Shown here piece after piece: positions 24,426 to 35,508 of a stretch of DNA of 44,462 nucleotides. Both the position numbers and the translations under genes were made by a program. The notes beneath the pieces were generated by a model. That model did not search any database and was not told the origin of the DNA. It was given only the letters and a program-made list of their open reading frames with translations. Within the stretch, counting starts at the first letter, position 1. Every line of letters begins with the position of its first letter. This DNA comes from Pseudomonadota bacterium (GTDB taxonomy: Bacteria > Pseudomonadota > Gammaproteobacteria > Steroidobacterales > Steroidobacteraceae). The stretch covers positions 1 through 44,462 of the forward strand of contig JAEWLQ010000018.1 in the NCBI GenBank assembly GCA_023457495.1, given 5' to 3'.

Positions 24426-24965
24426 ATGACTGACACGCTGCTGGCCCGTGCGCGCGCGGGCGACGCCGAGGCGTTCGCGAGCTTCGTGCGCCAGCATCAG
24501 TCGTCGGTGTTCAGCATCGGCCTGCGCATGTTCAAGCGGCGCGATGCGGCGGAGGACCTGGCGCAGGACGTATTCCTGCAGCTGTATCGCAAGCTCGACT
24601 CCATCGAGTCGGCCGAGCACCTGGGATTCTGGCTGCGCCGCGTGGCCGCGAACCTCGCGATCGACCGGCTGCGCAGCCCGGCCCACGCGCAGACGCAGCC
24701 ACTCGCGGAGGACGACGAAATCGAGGCGCGCGAATCCGCGGCGGATCCGCTGCGCGACCGCACGTTGATCGGACTCGTCGGCGAGCTCGCGCCGCAGGCA
24801 CGCGCGGTGATGGTGCTGAGGTACCAGGAAGATTGCGACGTGGCGGAAATCGCCAGGGCGCTCGACATGCCGTTGAACACGGTCAAGAGCCACATCAAGA
24901 GATCGCTCACCACGCTGCGACGCCGGCTGATTGGCGCGCAGGTGGTGGATTGCGAGGAACCATGA
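24426..24965 (+). CDS. ECF-type RNA polymerase sigma factor
   Basis: About 179 residues. Region 2 is seen at FASFVRQHQSSVFSIGLRMF followed by RDAAEDLAQDVFLQLYRKLD, and region 4 at LAPQARAVMVLRYQEDCDVA followed by IARALDMPLNTVKSHIKRSL, the recognition helix. There are no regions 1 or 3, as expected for an ECF sigma. ATG 24426 is preferred; GTG 24402 is an in-frame alternative. The stop overlaps the next gene's ATG (ATGA), the usual coupling between an ECF sigma and its anti-sigma factor. Its targets likely include the two flanking DUF4252 genes, which is inference. Confidence 0.93.
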   Translation: MTDTLLARARAGDAEAFASFVRQHQSSVFSIGLRMFKRRDAAEDLAQDVFLQLYRKLDSIESAEHLGFWLRRVAANLAIDRLRSPAHAQTQPLAEDDEIEARESAADPLRDRTLIGLVGELAPQARAVMVLRYQEDCDVAEIARALDMPLNTVKSHIKRSLTTLRRRLIGAQVVDCEEP

Positions 24966-25363
24966 ACGAGAACTTCGAAAACGAACTGCGCAATGCGCTG
25001 CGACCGGTGGAGGCCCCGGAAGGGCTCACGGATCGGATCATGCGTGCGCTGCCGCCACGCGCCGCGACCGTGCGGTCCGTCGCACCCGCGCCCACCCCCA
25101 TGCCGGCGACCGATGCTCGAGACCGCGCATCGCGACGCTACTGGGTGCCGGGCGCGCTCGCGGCCTCACTACTCGCCGCGGTCCTGGCCGGCCAACACGT
25201 GGCGCAACTGCGCGAGCAGCGCATCGCGCGCGAGGAAGGACTCGCCGCGCGACGCGAGCTGCTGCAAGCCTTGCGCCTGACGAGCGAAAAACTGGATCTC
25301 GCCTACCAGGCCGTGCAGGCGGCGCCCGACAAGGGCGCGATCGACGAGGAGAACCGCTCATGA
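24962..25363 (+). CDS. single-span membrane protein, probable anti-sigma factor
   Basis: 133 residues. The N-terminal ~60 residues are cytoplasmic and start MNENFENELRNALRPVEAPE, followed by TDRIMRALPPR. One membrane span (WVPGALAASLLAAVLAGQHV) follows at ~65-85, and the rest is a charged helical, coiled-coil-like segment (REQRIAREEGLAARRELLQA). No HxxxCxxC zinc motif is visible, so it is not a ZAS-type anti-sigma. Topology and ATGA coupling to the sigma factor at both ends nevertheless make an anti-sigma role the best guess. The stop overlaps the start of the second DUF4252 gene, so sigma, partner and DUF4252 protein are made in register. Confidence 0.75.
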   Translation: MNENFENELRNALRPVEAPEGLTDRIMRALPPRAATVRSVAPAPTPMPATDARDRASRRYWVPGALAASLLAAVLAGQHVAQLREQRIAREEGLAARRELLQALRLTSEKLDLAYQAVQAAPDKGAIDEENRS

Positions 25364-25935
25364 ACGCGCGCGTGATTCTGCTTGCTTTCATTCTCGGGAC
25401 TGCAGGAGCGGTCCATGCCCAGGCGCCGCAGTCTCCCGGCAGGGGCCAGCTGCGCATTCCGGAATTCTCGGGTCTCGTCGAGAAGGCGAATGAATCCGTT
25501 ACGGTTTCGCTGGACTCGCGGCTGCTCGGCCTCGGCTGCCGCTTCCTCGACGCCTCGGACCCCGAACAGGCGGATGCCAAGAAGGTGTGCACCGGTCTCA
25601 CCGGCATCTTCGTGCGCAGCTTCACCTTCGACGAGGACTTCGCGTACCCCAAAGGCGACGTCGAGAGTGTTCGCAAACAACTCTCCGCGCCGGGCTGGTC
25701 GCGCATCGTGGAGGCCCGCAGCCGCAAGGATCAGACCGATGTCGACGTCTTCGTGCTGATCGAAGGCGATCGCGCGCAGGGGCTTGCGATCATCGCGAGC
25801 GAGCCGCGGCAGTTCACGATCGTGAACATCGTGGGGTCGATCGACCTGGCGCAGTTGCACAGTCTCGAAGGCAAGTTCGGCGTGCCGGAACTCGATATCG
25901 AGACCAAGCCACCGGCGCCGAAGAAAAAGACCTGA
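25360..25935 (+). CDS. DUF4252 domain protein, exported (paralogue 2)
   Basis: 191 residues from ATG 25360, overlapping the previous stop (ATGA). The signal peptide is ARVILLAFILGTAGAVHAQA. The mature part aligns with the paralogue at 23832: RIPEFSGLVEKANESVTVSL, IFVRSFTFDEDFAYPKGDVE, and RQFTIVNIVGSIDLAQLHSL. It differs by two cysteines (GCRFLD and KKVCTGL) that could form a disulfide, and by a Pro/Lys-rich C-terminus (PPAPKKKT). It is the last cistron of the sigma locus and converges on the gene at 25940 with only four bases between stops. Confidence 0.88.
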   Translation: MNARVILLAFILGTAGAVHAQAPQSPGRGQLRIPEFSGLVEKANESVTVSLDSRLLGLGCRFLDASDPEQADAKKVCTGLTGIFVRSFTFDEDFAYPKGDVESVRKQLSAPGWSRIVEARSRKDQTDVDVFVLIEGDRAQGLAIIASEPRQFTIVNIVGSIDLAQLHSLEGKFGVPELDIETKPPAPKKKT

Positions 25936-25939
25936 GCGG

Positions 25940-26233
25940 CTAAAAATCCGATGGTGGCGTTGCGATGCCGCCGAGCACGCCGAGCGCAAACAACAGGACC
26001 GTAACGCCATCGGCAAGGAGCTCGAGGATGTAGACGGCCTGCGGCAAGCGCGCTACGGGCGCGAAACGCCGCGCCAACAATACGCCGGCTTGCAGCGCCG
26101 CCGCGATCAGCAGGCCTTCGATGAAGGCGCCCTGCGGTTGGCGCACCAGCCATCCATAGACGAACAGGATGACGACGATGACGATGCCGCGCGCCGACGA
26201 ACGGAGGCGAAGTGCCCGAGGAGATTCGTTCAT
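25940..26233 (-). CDS. small three-span membrane protein, unknown
   Basis: 97 residues with hydrophobic segments ARGIVIVVILFVYGWLV, GLLIAAALQAGVLLA and LLADGVTVLLFALGVLGG, separated by short basic loops. ATG 26233 is chosen because upstream the frame only mirrors the DUF3667 gene. The start lies 11 bases after the stop of the DUF3667 gene on the same strand, so it is probably the last gene of that transcript. No family is recognised. Confidence 0.7.
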   Translation of the reverse strand: MNESPRALRLRSSARGIVIVVILFVYGWLVRQPQGAFIEGLLIAAALQAGVLLARRFAPVARLPQAVYILELLADGVTVLLFALGVLGGIATPPSDF

Positions 26234-26244
26234 GGCTTCATTCT

Positions 26245-27000
26245 CTATCGTACGCCGGCATACGTGTACAGGACGATGAACAGATAGATCAGCACGATCG
26301 TCGAGAGCTGGGCCAGGGCCGCCGCGACGACCGCGTGGACCACGACCCAGAACCGATTGCCGGGGTAGAACTGCACTGCCGCCACGCTGAAGTAGATCAT
26401 CCATAGACCGTAGTACAGCGGCGCGACCGTTAGATTGCCCGGGTTCAGGTGCGCGAAATACATGATCGGCGTCGTGATCAGCCCGAGGAACAACATGCGG
26501 AATCCCGAGGTGTATGCCGCGAGCACCAGGTGTTCCGCGTAGTTCAGCCGCGCGCTCCAGAACAACAACGCACACCAGCCCGCGAGGAATGGCATCTGCA
26601 GCACGATCACGATGTTCACGTGCCTCTGGAGGAAACCCGCCGCGCCACTCTCGGTGATGGGTGAAAAGAAATGCACACCGGTTACGTAGATCATGAAGCT
26701 GGCGAGACCGGCCGAAATCACGACGAACGGAAACGGGCCGAAATACTTCTTGCGCCTGCCGTCCACGTATTCGCGCGCCACGCGCCCGGGGCGGTACGCC
26801 AGCTGCCTCACCAGGGAAAAGACGCTGTGATCGGCGTGAGTCAGCGCGTGCAGTACATCGTGTGCGATCTGGCGCATCGTGAGGCGACCGGCATGCGCGC
26901 GCTGGCCGCAGTGGCCGCAGAATCGCTGCTCCGGCTGGAGTGACGTCTCGCAACTCGCGCAGACGGCATCCGTAACGGATTGACCCGCCCCGCCGCTCAT
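26245..27000 (-). CDS. DUF3667 domain membrane protein
   Basis: 251 residues. The N-terminus holds a double zinc knuckle, CASCETSLQPEQRFCGHCGQ, typical of DUF3667. The conserved LTMRQIAHDVLHALTHADHS follows, then VFSLVRQLAYRPGRVAREYV and GRRKKYFGPFPFVVI. Five or so membrane spans follow up to LIYLFIVLYTYAGVR. Function is unknown. ATG 27000 overlaps the stop of the DUF1801 gene upstream (ATGA), so the two are coupled. The longer frame to 27063 merely overlaps DUF1801 and is not used. Confidence 0.85.
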   Translation of the reverse strand: MSGGAGQSVTDAVCASCETSLQPEQRFCGHCGQRAHAGRLTMRQIAHDVLHALTHADHSVFSLVRQLAYRPGRVAREYVDGRRKKYFGPFPFVVISAGLASFMIYVTGVHFFSPITESGAAGFLQRHVNIVIVLQMPFLAGWCALLFWSARLNYAEHLVLAAYTSGFRMLFLGLITTPIMYFAHLNPGNLTVAPLYYGLWMIYFSVAAVQFYPGNRFWVVVHAVVAAALAQLSTIVLIYLFIVLYTYAGVR

Positions 27001-27377
27001 GAACCGCACTTCTTTTTCTTCGCCCGGGTGGCGCGGGCCGAATCCTGTTTGACCTGAAAGCACACGATGCGCGTGATGAGCGGCAGCGGCAACGGCTCGG
27101 CATGCGGAAATCTCAGGTTTCCCTTCGGTCCCGCGTACCTCTTCGCAGCCTTTGCGATGGCCGGGTCACGCACGGGTGGAAAGAGACCGATGTGATGACG
27201 GAAGCCCGCGAAGTAGACCAAGACGCCGTTATGACGATACGCCGGGATCCGGTAACTGATGACTTCGATCGCCTTCGGCGCCGCGGCTCGAATCGCGCGG
27301 CGCACCTTGGACAACCGCGCGGCTATCTCCTTCGGAAACGCTGCGATGTACGCATCGACCTCGGCGCTTTTCTGCAT
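26997..27377 (-). CDS. DUF1801 (YdhG-like) protein
   Basis: 126 residues of the YdhG/DUF1801 family. The N-terminus MQKSAEVDAYIAAFPKEIAA is followed by the typical ISYRIPAYRHNGVLVYFAGF and HIGLFPP. A basic tail (RATRAKKKKCGS) ends the protein. Members are small soluble proteins of unknown function with a fold related to iron-binding CyaY; iron binding here is not shown. It starts three bases after the acyl-CoA dehydrogenase stop and overlaps DUF3667, placing it in the middle of a minus-strand operon. Confidence 0.85.
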   Translation of the reverse strand: MQKSAEVDAYIAAFPKEIAARLSKVRRAIRAAAPKAIEVISYRIPAYRHNGVLVYFAGFRHHIGLFPPVRDPAIAKAAKRYAGPKGNLRFPHAEPLPLPLITRIVCFQVKQDSARATRAKKKKCGS

Positions 27378-27380
27378 GGC

Positions 27381-28523
27381 CTAGAGCCCCCGCGCGATGA
27401 CCTCTTTCATGATCTCGTTCGTGCCGCCATAGATGCGTTGCACGCGCGAGTCGGCGAACAGCCGGCACACGAGGTATTCGTTCATGTAGCCGTAGCCGCC
27501 ATGCAGCTGCACGCACTCGTCGAGCACCTGCTGCTGCATGTCCGTGATCCACCACTTGGCCATCGACGCAGTCTCGGTGTCGAGCTTGCCCGCGACGAGA
27601 TCGCTGACGCAGCGATCGGAGAACACGCGCGCGATGCGCGCGATGCTCGCGAGCTCGGCCAGCTTGAAGCGCGTGTTCTGGTACTCCCACACGGGCTTGC
27701 CGAAGGTCTTGCGCTCGCGCACGTATTTCAGCGTTTCATCGATGCCGCCTTCCATCGCGCCCACGGCGCCGACGGCGATCACGGTGCGCTCGTAGGGCAG
27801 ATCGTGCATGAGCTGATGCATGCCCTTGCCTTCGACACCGCCCAGCAGGCAATCGGCGGGCACCTTCACACCTTCGAAGAAGAGCTCGGAAGTGTCCTGG
27901 CCGTGCAGGCCCATCTTGTCGAGCACGCGGCCGACGCGATAACCCGCGAGGTCCTGCGTCTCGACCATCAGGATGGATAGACCCTTGTCGCGGTCGGGAT
28001 CGGTGCGCACCACGAGCATGAGCAGGCCCGCGAGGAAGCCATTGGTGATGAAGGTCTTGCCGCCGTCGACGACGTAATGATCGCCCTGCTTCGTCGCGCG
28101 CGTGCGAATGCCCTTCAGGTCCGAGCCCGTGCCGGGCTCCGTCATGCAGATCGCACCGATGAGCTCGCCCGAGGCCATGCGCGGCAGCCAGCGCTGCTTC
28201 TGCGCCTCGGTGCCGTGGTTGAGCACGTAGTGCGCGCACATGCTGTGCACGCCCTGCCCGAAGGCGCCGAGGCCCCGGCGCCCGAGCTCGGTGTACATCA
28301 CCGCTTCGTGGCGGAAGTCGCCGCCGCCACCGCCGTATTCGGCCGGCACGTCGAGCAGCAGCAGACCGGTTTCACCCGCCTTGCGCCAGGTCTCGCGATC
28401 GACGTGATGCTGCTCGCGCCACTTGGCGTCGCGCGGGACCATTTCGGACTCGACGAACCGCACGACCGTGTCGTGAAACACCTCGAGGTCGTCGTCCATC
28501 CAGGGAATGACATAGGGATTCAT
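27381..28523 (-). CDS. acyl-CoA dehydrogenase
   Basis: A 380-residue FAD-dependent acyl-CoA dehydrogenase catalysing alpha,beta-oxidation of an acyl-CoA. Conserved features are AICMTEPGTGSDLKGIRTRA (FAD/substrate loop), GGKTFITNG, the helical C-terminal bundle with RKTFGKPVWEYQNTRFKLAE, QLHGGYGYMNEY and RIYGGTNEIMKEVIAR. In this group the catalytic Glu is usually the one in GGTNEI, here residue 370. Length matches the family. It precedes DUF1801 by three bases and follows GH95 on the same strand by nine. Chain-length specificity is not predictable. Confidence 0.95.
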   Translation of the reverse strand: MNPYVIPWMDDDLEVFHDTVVRFVESEMVPRDAKWREQHHVDRETWRKAGETGLLLLDVPAEYGGGGGDFRHEAVMYTELGRRGLGAFGQGVHSMCAHYVLNHGTEAQKQRWLPRMASGELIGAICMTEPGTGSDLKGIRTRATKQGDHYVVDGGKTFITNGFLAGLLMLVVRTDPDRDKGLSILMVETQDLAGYRVGRVLDKMGLHGQDTSELFFEGVKVPADCLLGGVEGKGMHQLMHDLPYERTVIAVGAVGAMEGGIDETLKYVRERKTFGKPVWEYQNTRFKLAELASIARIARVFSDRCVSDLVAGKLDTETASMAKWWITDMQQQVLDECVQLHGGYGYMNEYLVCRLFADSRVQRIYGGTNEIMKEVIARGL

Positions 28524-28532
28524 GTCGCCAGC

Positions 28533-30905
<2,373 letters not shown>

Positions 30906-30949
30906 GAATTCCCCCTGTCGCCCGATCATATAGGTCGGCCGTGCGCCGC

Positions 30950-31771
30950 TCACCCGCCGCGACGAGAGTGGCGTTCGTTAGGGACAGCTGACGCGGCGTA
31001 TCGACGCAGGACTTCGCCGGTGAACTCGTTCGCGGGATAAAACGCTTCGAGCATGAGCTCTGACAAGGTCACTTCCACGGCCGTGCCGAACACCGTCGTG
31101 GTGCTGAACATCGACAACACACCGTGATCGCTGCGGTATTCCAGCGGCACGACGACGCCGCCGAAGTCCGCATCGGTTTCCTGCTGCTCGCCTCCCGGGT
31201 AGGAACGCAATTCATCGATGAGTTGCGCGAGCGTGGGGTCCGCCGTGAGCTGCAGATCGCGCGCGAGCCTGCCGAGCACGTGGGTGCGCCACTGGGCGAG
31301 ATTCACGATGCGCGGCGCGAGACCGCCTGGATGCAGCGAAACGCGCAAGGCGTTCGTGGGCGGCGTCAGCAGCGTGGCATCCACGCCGGCGAAGAAAGCC
31401 ATGGCCGCGCGATTGGCCGCGAGCAGCGTCCAGTGCCTATCTACCAACAACGCCGGATACGGCTCGTGGCCGTCGAGGATGAGATCCACCGCCTTGCGCG
31501 CCGCGCTCAGCGCCGGATCGGACCACGGGCGCGTCGCATACAGGGGCGCGTAACCCGCGGCGATCAGCAGCATGTTCCGCTCGCGCAGAGGTACCTCGAG
31601 AGACTCCGCGAGCCTGAGCACCATCGCGCGGCTGGGCTTGGATCGGCCGGTTTCCACGAAACTCAGGTGGCGCGCGGACATCTGCAGCCCGGTTGCGAGC
31701 TCGAGCTGGCTCAGATGCCGGCGTTGCCGCCAGTCGCGCAATCGATCGCCGAACGTGGGCTGCTTTTCCAT
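30950..31771 (-). CDS. XRE-family transcriptional regulator with MmyB-like ligand-binding domain
   Basis: 273 residues. Residues ~8-65 form an XRE helix-turn-helix (LRDWRQRRHLSQLELATGLQ, then MSARHLSFVETGRSKPSRAM). The rest is the MmyB-type PAS-like domain (DRHWTLLAANRAAMAFFAG; YRSDHGVLSMFSTTTVFGTA), which in crystal structures of relatives binds a fatty-acid-like ligand. Members usually control a neighbouring divergent gene. Here the divergent gene is an alpha/beta hydrolase at 31877, and a perfect palindrome lies between them at 31808-31824. It is 44 bases upstream of GH95 on the same strand, so it may also affect that gene. Confidence 0.92.
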   Translation of the reverse strand: MEKQPTFGDRLRDWRQRRHLSQLELATGLQMSARHLSFVETGRSKPSRAMVLRLAESLEVPLRERNMLLIAAGYAPLYATRPWSDPALSAARKAVDLILDGHEPYPALLVDRHWTLLAANRAAMAFFAGVDATLLTPPTNALRVSLHPGGLAPRIVNLAQWRTHVLGRLARDLQLTADPTLAQLIDELRSYPGGEQQETDADFGGVVVPLEYRSDHGVLSMFSTTTVFGTAVEVTLSELMLEAFYPANEFTGEVLRRYAASAVPNERHSRRGG

Positions 31772-31807
31772 ACGCAATGAATGATAGCCCTCGCGCGGCC
31801 CGATCCC

Positions 31808-31824
31808 ATTACCTGTGAGGTAAT
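31808..31824. promoter_or_regulatory. palindromic operator candidate ATTACCT-N3-AGGTAAT
   Basis: Two perfect 7-base arms, ATTACCT (31808-31814) and AGGTAAT (31818-31824), with GTG between them. It is the only AT-rich dyad in the 105-base gap between the divergent XRE-MmyB regulator and the alpha/beta hydrolase. It is the obvious candidate binding site for the regulator, 36 bases from its start and 52 from the hydrolase start. Confidence 0.6.
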
Positions 31825-31876
31825 CGACGCGAGTCATCGGCGACGGTCTACTGCCGCTCAACGGATCGGAGGGCGC

Positions 31877-32788
31877 ATGAATCGTCGCACTGCAATGTTG
31901 ATGGGTGTCGTCACCGTGGCGGCTTCGGGGTCTGAGCCGGCGCGCCTGGTGGCATCACGAATGCAAGAGGCCGGCGCGCGAGCGCCTTTCATCGATCGGC
32001 CGGACGGCACGAGACTGTCGTTCACGGATTGGGGCAGCGGCGAACCCCTGCTGTTCGTGCACGCCGCGGCGCTCGAATCCGGGAGCTGGGCTTACCAGAC
32101 GACTTCAATGTTGCAGGCCGGGCATCGCTGCATCGCCTACGATCGACGCGGCCACGGCCGCTCGAGTGTCCCGGGAACCGGATACGACTACGACTCGCTC
32201 GCCGACGATCTCGCGGCGGTCATCGAGGGGCTCGACTTGCGCGGCATCACCTTGATCGGCCATTCGATGGGCTGCGGCGAAGTCGTGCGTTATCTCACGC
32301 GGCACGGCCACGACCGGGTGAAGCGCATCGTTCTGCTGGCGCCGACGCTGCCGTATTTTCTCAAGAGCGCGGACAATCCGGCGGGCGTCGACAAGTCCGT
32401 CTTCGAGGGACTTCGTGCCGAATGGCTGCGCGACTATCCAGGCTGGGCGTGGCAACAGACCCCGGCATTCTTCGCACCCGGTACCTCACAAGCCATGCAG
32501 CAATGGGGCTTCGCGCTCGCGACCCGGACGCATCTCCACGCCATCCTCGAAACCAACATCACGGTGACCGAGACGGACTTCCGCCCCGAGCTGCCGCGCG
32601 TGGCGGTACCCACGCTCATCCTGCACGGCACACAGGACACCTCCTGCCCCCTGCCGCTGACCGGCGAACCCACCGCCAAATTGATTCCCGGCGCCCGCCT
32701 CGAAGTCATCGAAGGCGCGCCCCACGGCCTCACCATCACCCACGCCACCCAAGTGAACGCATCGATCCTGCGATTCTTAAAAAATTGA
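31877..32788 (+). CDS. alpha/beta hydrolase (haloperoxidase/esterase-like), probably exported
   Basis: 303 residues. The oxyanion-region strand FVHAAALESGSW is followed by YDRRGHGRS, the nucleophile elbow LIGHSMGCGEVVRYL, an acid in ILHGTQDTSCPL and the His in EGAPHGLTITH, a complete triad of the non-heme haloperoxidase/esterase type. The N-terminus MNRRTAMLMGVVTVAASGS has a twin Arg and hydrophobic stretch, so Tat export is possible. ATG 31877 is preceded by GGAGGG. It is divergent from the XRE-MmyB regulator and likely under its control. The substrate, perhaps a lipid or ester, is unknown. Confidence 0.9.
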   Translation: MNRRTAMLMGVVTVAASGSEPARLVASRMQEAGARAPFIDRPDGTRLSFTDWGSGEPLLFVHAAALESGSWAYQTTSMLQAGHRCIAYDRRGHGRSSVPGTGYDYDSLADDLAAVIEGLDLRGITLIGHSMGCGEVVRYLTRHGHDRVKRIVLLAPTLPYFLKSADNPAGVDKSVFEGLRAEWLRDYPGWAWQQTPAFFAPGTSQAMQQWGFALATRTHLHAILETNITVTETDFRPELPRVAVPTLILHGTQDTSCPLPLTGEPTAKLIPGARLEVIEGAPHGLTITHATQVNASILRFLKN

Positions 32789-32791
32789 CGG

Positions 32792-32832
32792 ACGGCGTCG
32801 CTTCGACGCCGTGAGAAGTGGGGCGCAGCCCC
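32792..32832 (+). terminator. double hairpin between converging genes
   Basis: ACGGCGTCG and CGACGCCGT form a perfect 9-bp stem with a 3-base loop (32792-32812), followed by GGGGC-GCA-GCCCC (32820-32832). No U-tract follows on either strand. It fills the 47-base gap between the converging alpha/beta hydrolase and GGDEF-EAL genes and probably ends or protects both messages. Confidence 0.5.
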
Positions 32833-32835
32833 TGA

Positions 32836-35508
32836 CTAAGCGTTGACGGCTTTGAGGACGCGCTGTGGCTGTGCGATGCCATACCCCTGCGCGTAATCGA
32901 CGCCCAGCGACGTGAGCATCTGGATGATCTCGGCGTTCTCGGCGAACTCGGCGATCGTCTTCTTGCCGGTGAGATGACCGATTTCATTGATCGACCGCAC
33001 CATCTCGCGGTCGATGGGATCGTGCAGGATCTCTCTAACAAACGACCCGTCGATCTTGAGGAAGTCGACCGGGAAGTGTTTGAGGTAACCGAACGACGAG
33101 AGTCCGGTGCCGAAGTCGTCGAGCGCGAAGCGGCAGCCGAGCTCCTTCAGCGCCTGGATGAAGCGGTTCGCCTGGCTGAAGCTCGCCACCGCCGCGGTCT
33201 CGGTGATCTCGAAGCAGATCTTCGAGGCATCGATGCCGCTCTTCTGGAACTGCTCGATCACGAACGGCAGGAACTTGTCGTCGCCCAGGCTCTGACCCGA
33301 AAGATTGATCGAGCACATGGCGAGCTTCTCGCGCTCGTCGGCCTCGCTGACCAGCCAGCGCAGTGCGTTCTCGATGACCCAGCGGTCGATCGCCGGGGTC
33401 AGGCCGTAGCGCTCCGCCGCGGCGATGAAGTTGTCCGGCGAGACCATGCGGCCGGATTCGTCGCGCATGCGCAGCAGTAGTTCGTAGTGCTGTCCGGGCT
33501 CGTTGCGCTGCAGCGGCTGGATCTGCATGCGATACAGCTCGAAGCGGCCCTCTTCCAGCGCGGCGTTGATGCGCGCGGCCCATTGCATCTCGCGGCGGCG
33601 ACGCATCAACTCGATGTCGTTCTCGGCGAAGCTGTGCACGCGGTTGCGGCCGGATTCCTTGGCGGCGGCGCAGGCACTATCCGCGGCCGAGATGATCGAC
33701 GCCACGTCTTCGTTGTCCGCCGCGATCGGCACCACGCCGACGGACGCGCCGAGACGGAACACGCGGTCTTCCCACGTGAAGCGGAAATTGCGAACGGCCT
33801 CGCGCAGGACTTCCGCCGTGCGCAGCGCCTCATCCAGCGAGCAGGCCTCGAGCAGGATGCCGAACTCGTCGCCGCCGAGCCGGGCCAGCGTATCGCGCCA
33901 GCGCACCTTGCTCTTGAGCAGCGCGCCGACCTGTCCTAACAAGACGTCGCCCGCGGAGTGACCGCAGGTGTCGTTGATGATCTTGAACTGGTCGATGTCC
34001 AGATAACACAGTGCGTACGACGACTCGCGCGCCTTGGCACTCTTCAACGCACGCTCGACGCGGCTCTCGAATTCGCGGCGATTCACGAGACCGGTGAGCA
34101 GATCGTGCGAGGCGTGGTACGACAGGCGGCGGTTGAGCTCGCGGCTCTCGGTCACGTCATGGAACACGAGCACGCCGCCCGACACGGCGCCCGCGCCGTC
34201 ACGAATGGGCGCCGCGGTGCTCTCGACGTACAGCTCGTTGCCGTCGCGGCGAATCAGCAACATCGGACGCACCGACTTGATCGGCCGTGTGCGGCGGATC
34301 GAGACGCTCAGCGGATTCTCGAGCGGCTCGCAGGTTTCTTCGTGGAACGCGCGGTAGATCTCTTCGATCGGCCGCCCCATCGCATCCTCGAGCCGCCAGC
34401 CCGTGAGCTGCTCGGCGACGGGATTGATGTAGTCCACCGTGGAATTCGCGTCGGTCGTGATGACGCCATCACCGATCGACTGCAGCGTGATCTGCGCGCT
34501 CTCCTTCTCGCGGAACAGCGCCTCCTCGTAGAGCTTGCGTTCGGTGATGTCGAGCTCGACACCCACCAGGCGCAGAAGCCTCCCGTGTTCATCGACCCTC
34601 GCCTTCGCGCGGCTCACCACCCAGCGCCAGTCGCCATTGCGGTGTTTCATGCGATGGACGGATTCGAAGATCGGCGACTTGCCCGCGACGTGATCGCGGA
34701 TCGCGCTCTGCACGCGCGACATGTCCTCGGGATGAACCAGGCTGCGCCAGTCGGGCGAGTCGAGCTCCGCATCCACCGGGTAGCCGAGCATCTGCTTCCA
34801 CCGCGGCGAGGAATGGACCTCGTTGCTCTCGATGTCGAAATCCCAGAGGCCGTCGTTCGCGGCGCCCTGGGCGAGCTCGAGGCGCTCCTCGAGCTTGTTC
34901 AAGCGGTTCTCGATGCGCAGGCGCGTGAGTCCCGCGCCGAGCGAGTTGCCCAGCAGCTTGAGCAGCAGCTGCAGGTTCACGTCCCAGGCGCCACGCGGCA
35001 GCGCGTTGGCGAGGCCGAGGATGCCGGCGGGCTGACCCATCACGCGGATCGCGATCATGAGCACCGAGCCGATCGACAGCTCCGCAAGCTTGCGGCTCTC
35101 CGCGACCTGGTCGCGACGCGGCGCGGCGCTGTCGCGGATCTCCGAAAGCCGCAGGTGCTCCAGCCGGCCGCGCAGCCAGGGGTAATCGTTGAGCTGCACG
35201 CCGCGCAGTACTTCGACGCGGCATTGCGCGAGCGCGCCATGGGCAGCGTGGACTTCTTCCACGGTCGTACCGTCGGCGGAGAACAGCCACACGAAGGCGG
35301 TATCGACGCCCGAGGAATCGCGCAGCGAGATGAGGCTCTCGCGGATGACTTCCTCGGTGGTGCCGCGCCGCATGTTCTGCAGGTCGACGGCGATCTTGGT
35401 GCAGGCGAGATCCACGCCCAGCGTGGGTTTACCGCCACGCGCCGACCACACGCCCGTCGAAAAGACGTCGGATGCGGTCAGTTCAGGATTATCCGGTGCT
35501 AAAGCCAC
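32836..35508 (-). CDS. GAF-PAS-PAS-GGDEF-EAL cyclic-di-GMP signalling protein
   Basis: 890 residues. An N-terminal GAF-like region (~40-200) is followed by PAS 1 (~210-335, ending GVELDITERK), PAS 2 (~345-460, ending FHDVTESREL), a GGDEF domain with intact RLGGDEFGILL and preceding DIDQFKIINDTCGH, and a C-terminal EAL domain. The EAL motif reads YELLLRM. The other phosphodiesterase residues are present: NLSGQS, FEITETA, DDFGTG, KIDGSFV and FAEN. Both synthesis and breakdown of cyclic-di-GMP are therefore possible. There is no membrane span, so the protein is cytosolic. The GTG start has GGGAGAAGA immediately upstream. It is transcribed alone. Confidence 0.93.
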   Translation of the reverse strand: MALAPDNPELTASDVFSTGVWSARGGKPTLGVDLACTKIAVDLQNMRRGTTEEVIRESLISLRDSSGVDTAFVWLFSADGTTVEEVHAAHGALAQCRVEVLRGVQLNDYPWLRGRLEHLRLSEIRDSAAPRRDQVAESRKLAELSIGSVLMIAIRVMGQPAGILGLANALPRGAWDVNLQLLLKLLGNSLGAGLTRLRIENRLNKLEERLELAQGAANDGLWDFDIESNEVHSSPRWKQMLGYPVDAELDSPDWRSLVHPEDMSRVQSAIRDHVAGKSPIFESVHRMKHRNGDWRWVVSRAKARVDEHGRLLRLVGVELDITERKLYEEALFREKESAQITLQSIGDGVITTDANSTVDYINPVAEQLTGWRLEDAMGRPIEEIYRAFHEETCEPLENPLSVSIRRTRPIKSVRPMLLIRRDGNELYVESTAAPIRDGAGAVSGGVLVFHDVTESRELNRRLSYHASHDLLTGLVNRREFESRVERALKSAKARESSYALCYLDIDQFKIINDTCGHSAGDVLLGQVGALLKSKVRWRDTLARLGGDEFGILLEACSLDEALRTAEVLREAVRNFRFTWEDRVFRLGASVGVVPIAADNEDVASIISAADSACAAAKESGRNRVHSFAENDIELMRRRREMQWAARINAALEEGRFELYRMQIQPLQRNEPGQHYELLLRMRDESGRMVSPDNFIAAAERYGLTPAIDRWVIENALRWLVSEADEREKLAMCSINLSGQSLGDDKFLPFVIEQFQKSGIDASKICFEITETAAVASFSQANRFIQALKELGCRFALDDFGTGLSSFGYLKHFPVDFLKIDGSFVREILHDPIDREMVRSINEIGHLTGKKTIAEFAENAEIIQMLTSLGVDYAQGYGIAQPQRVLKAVNA

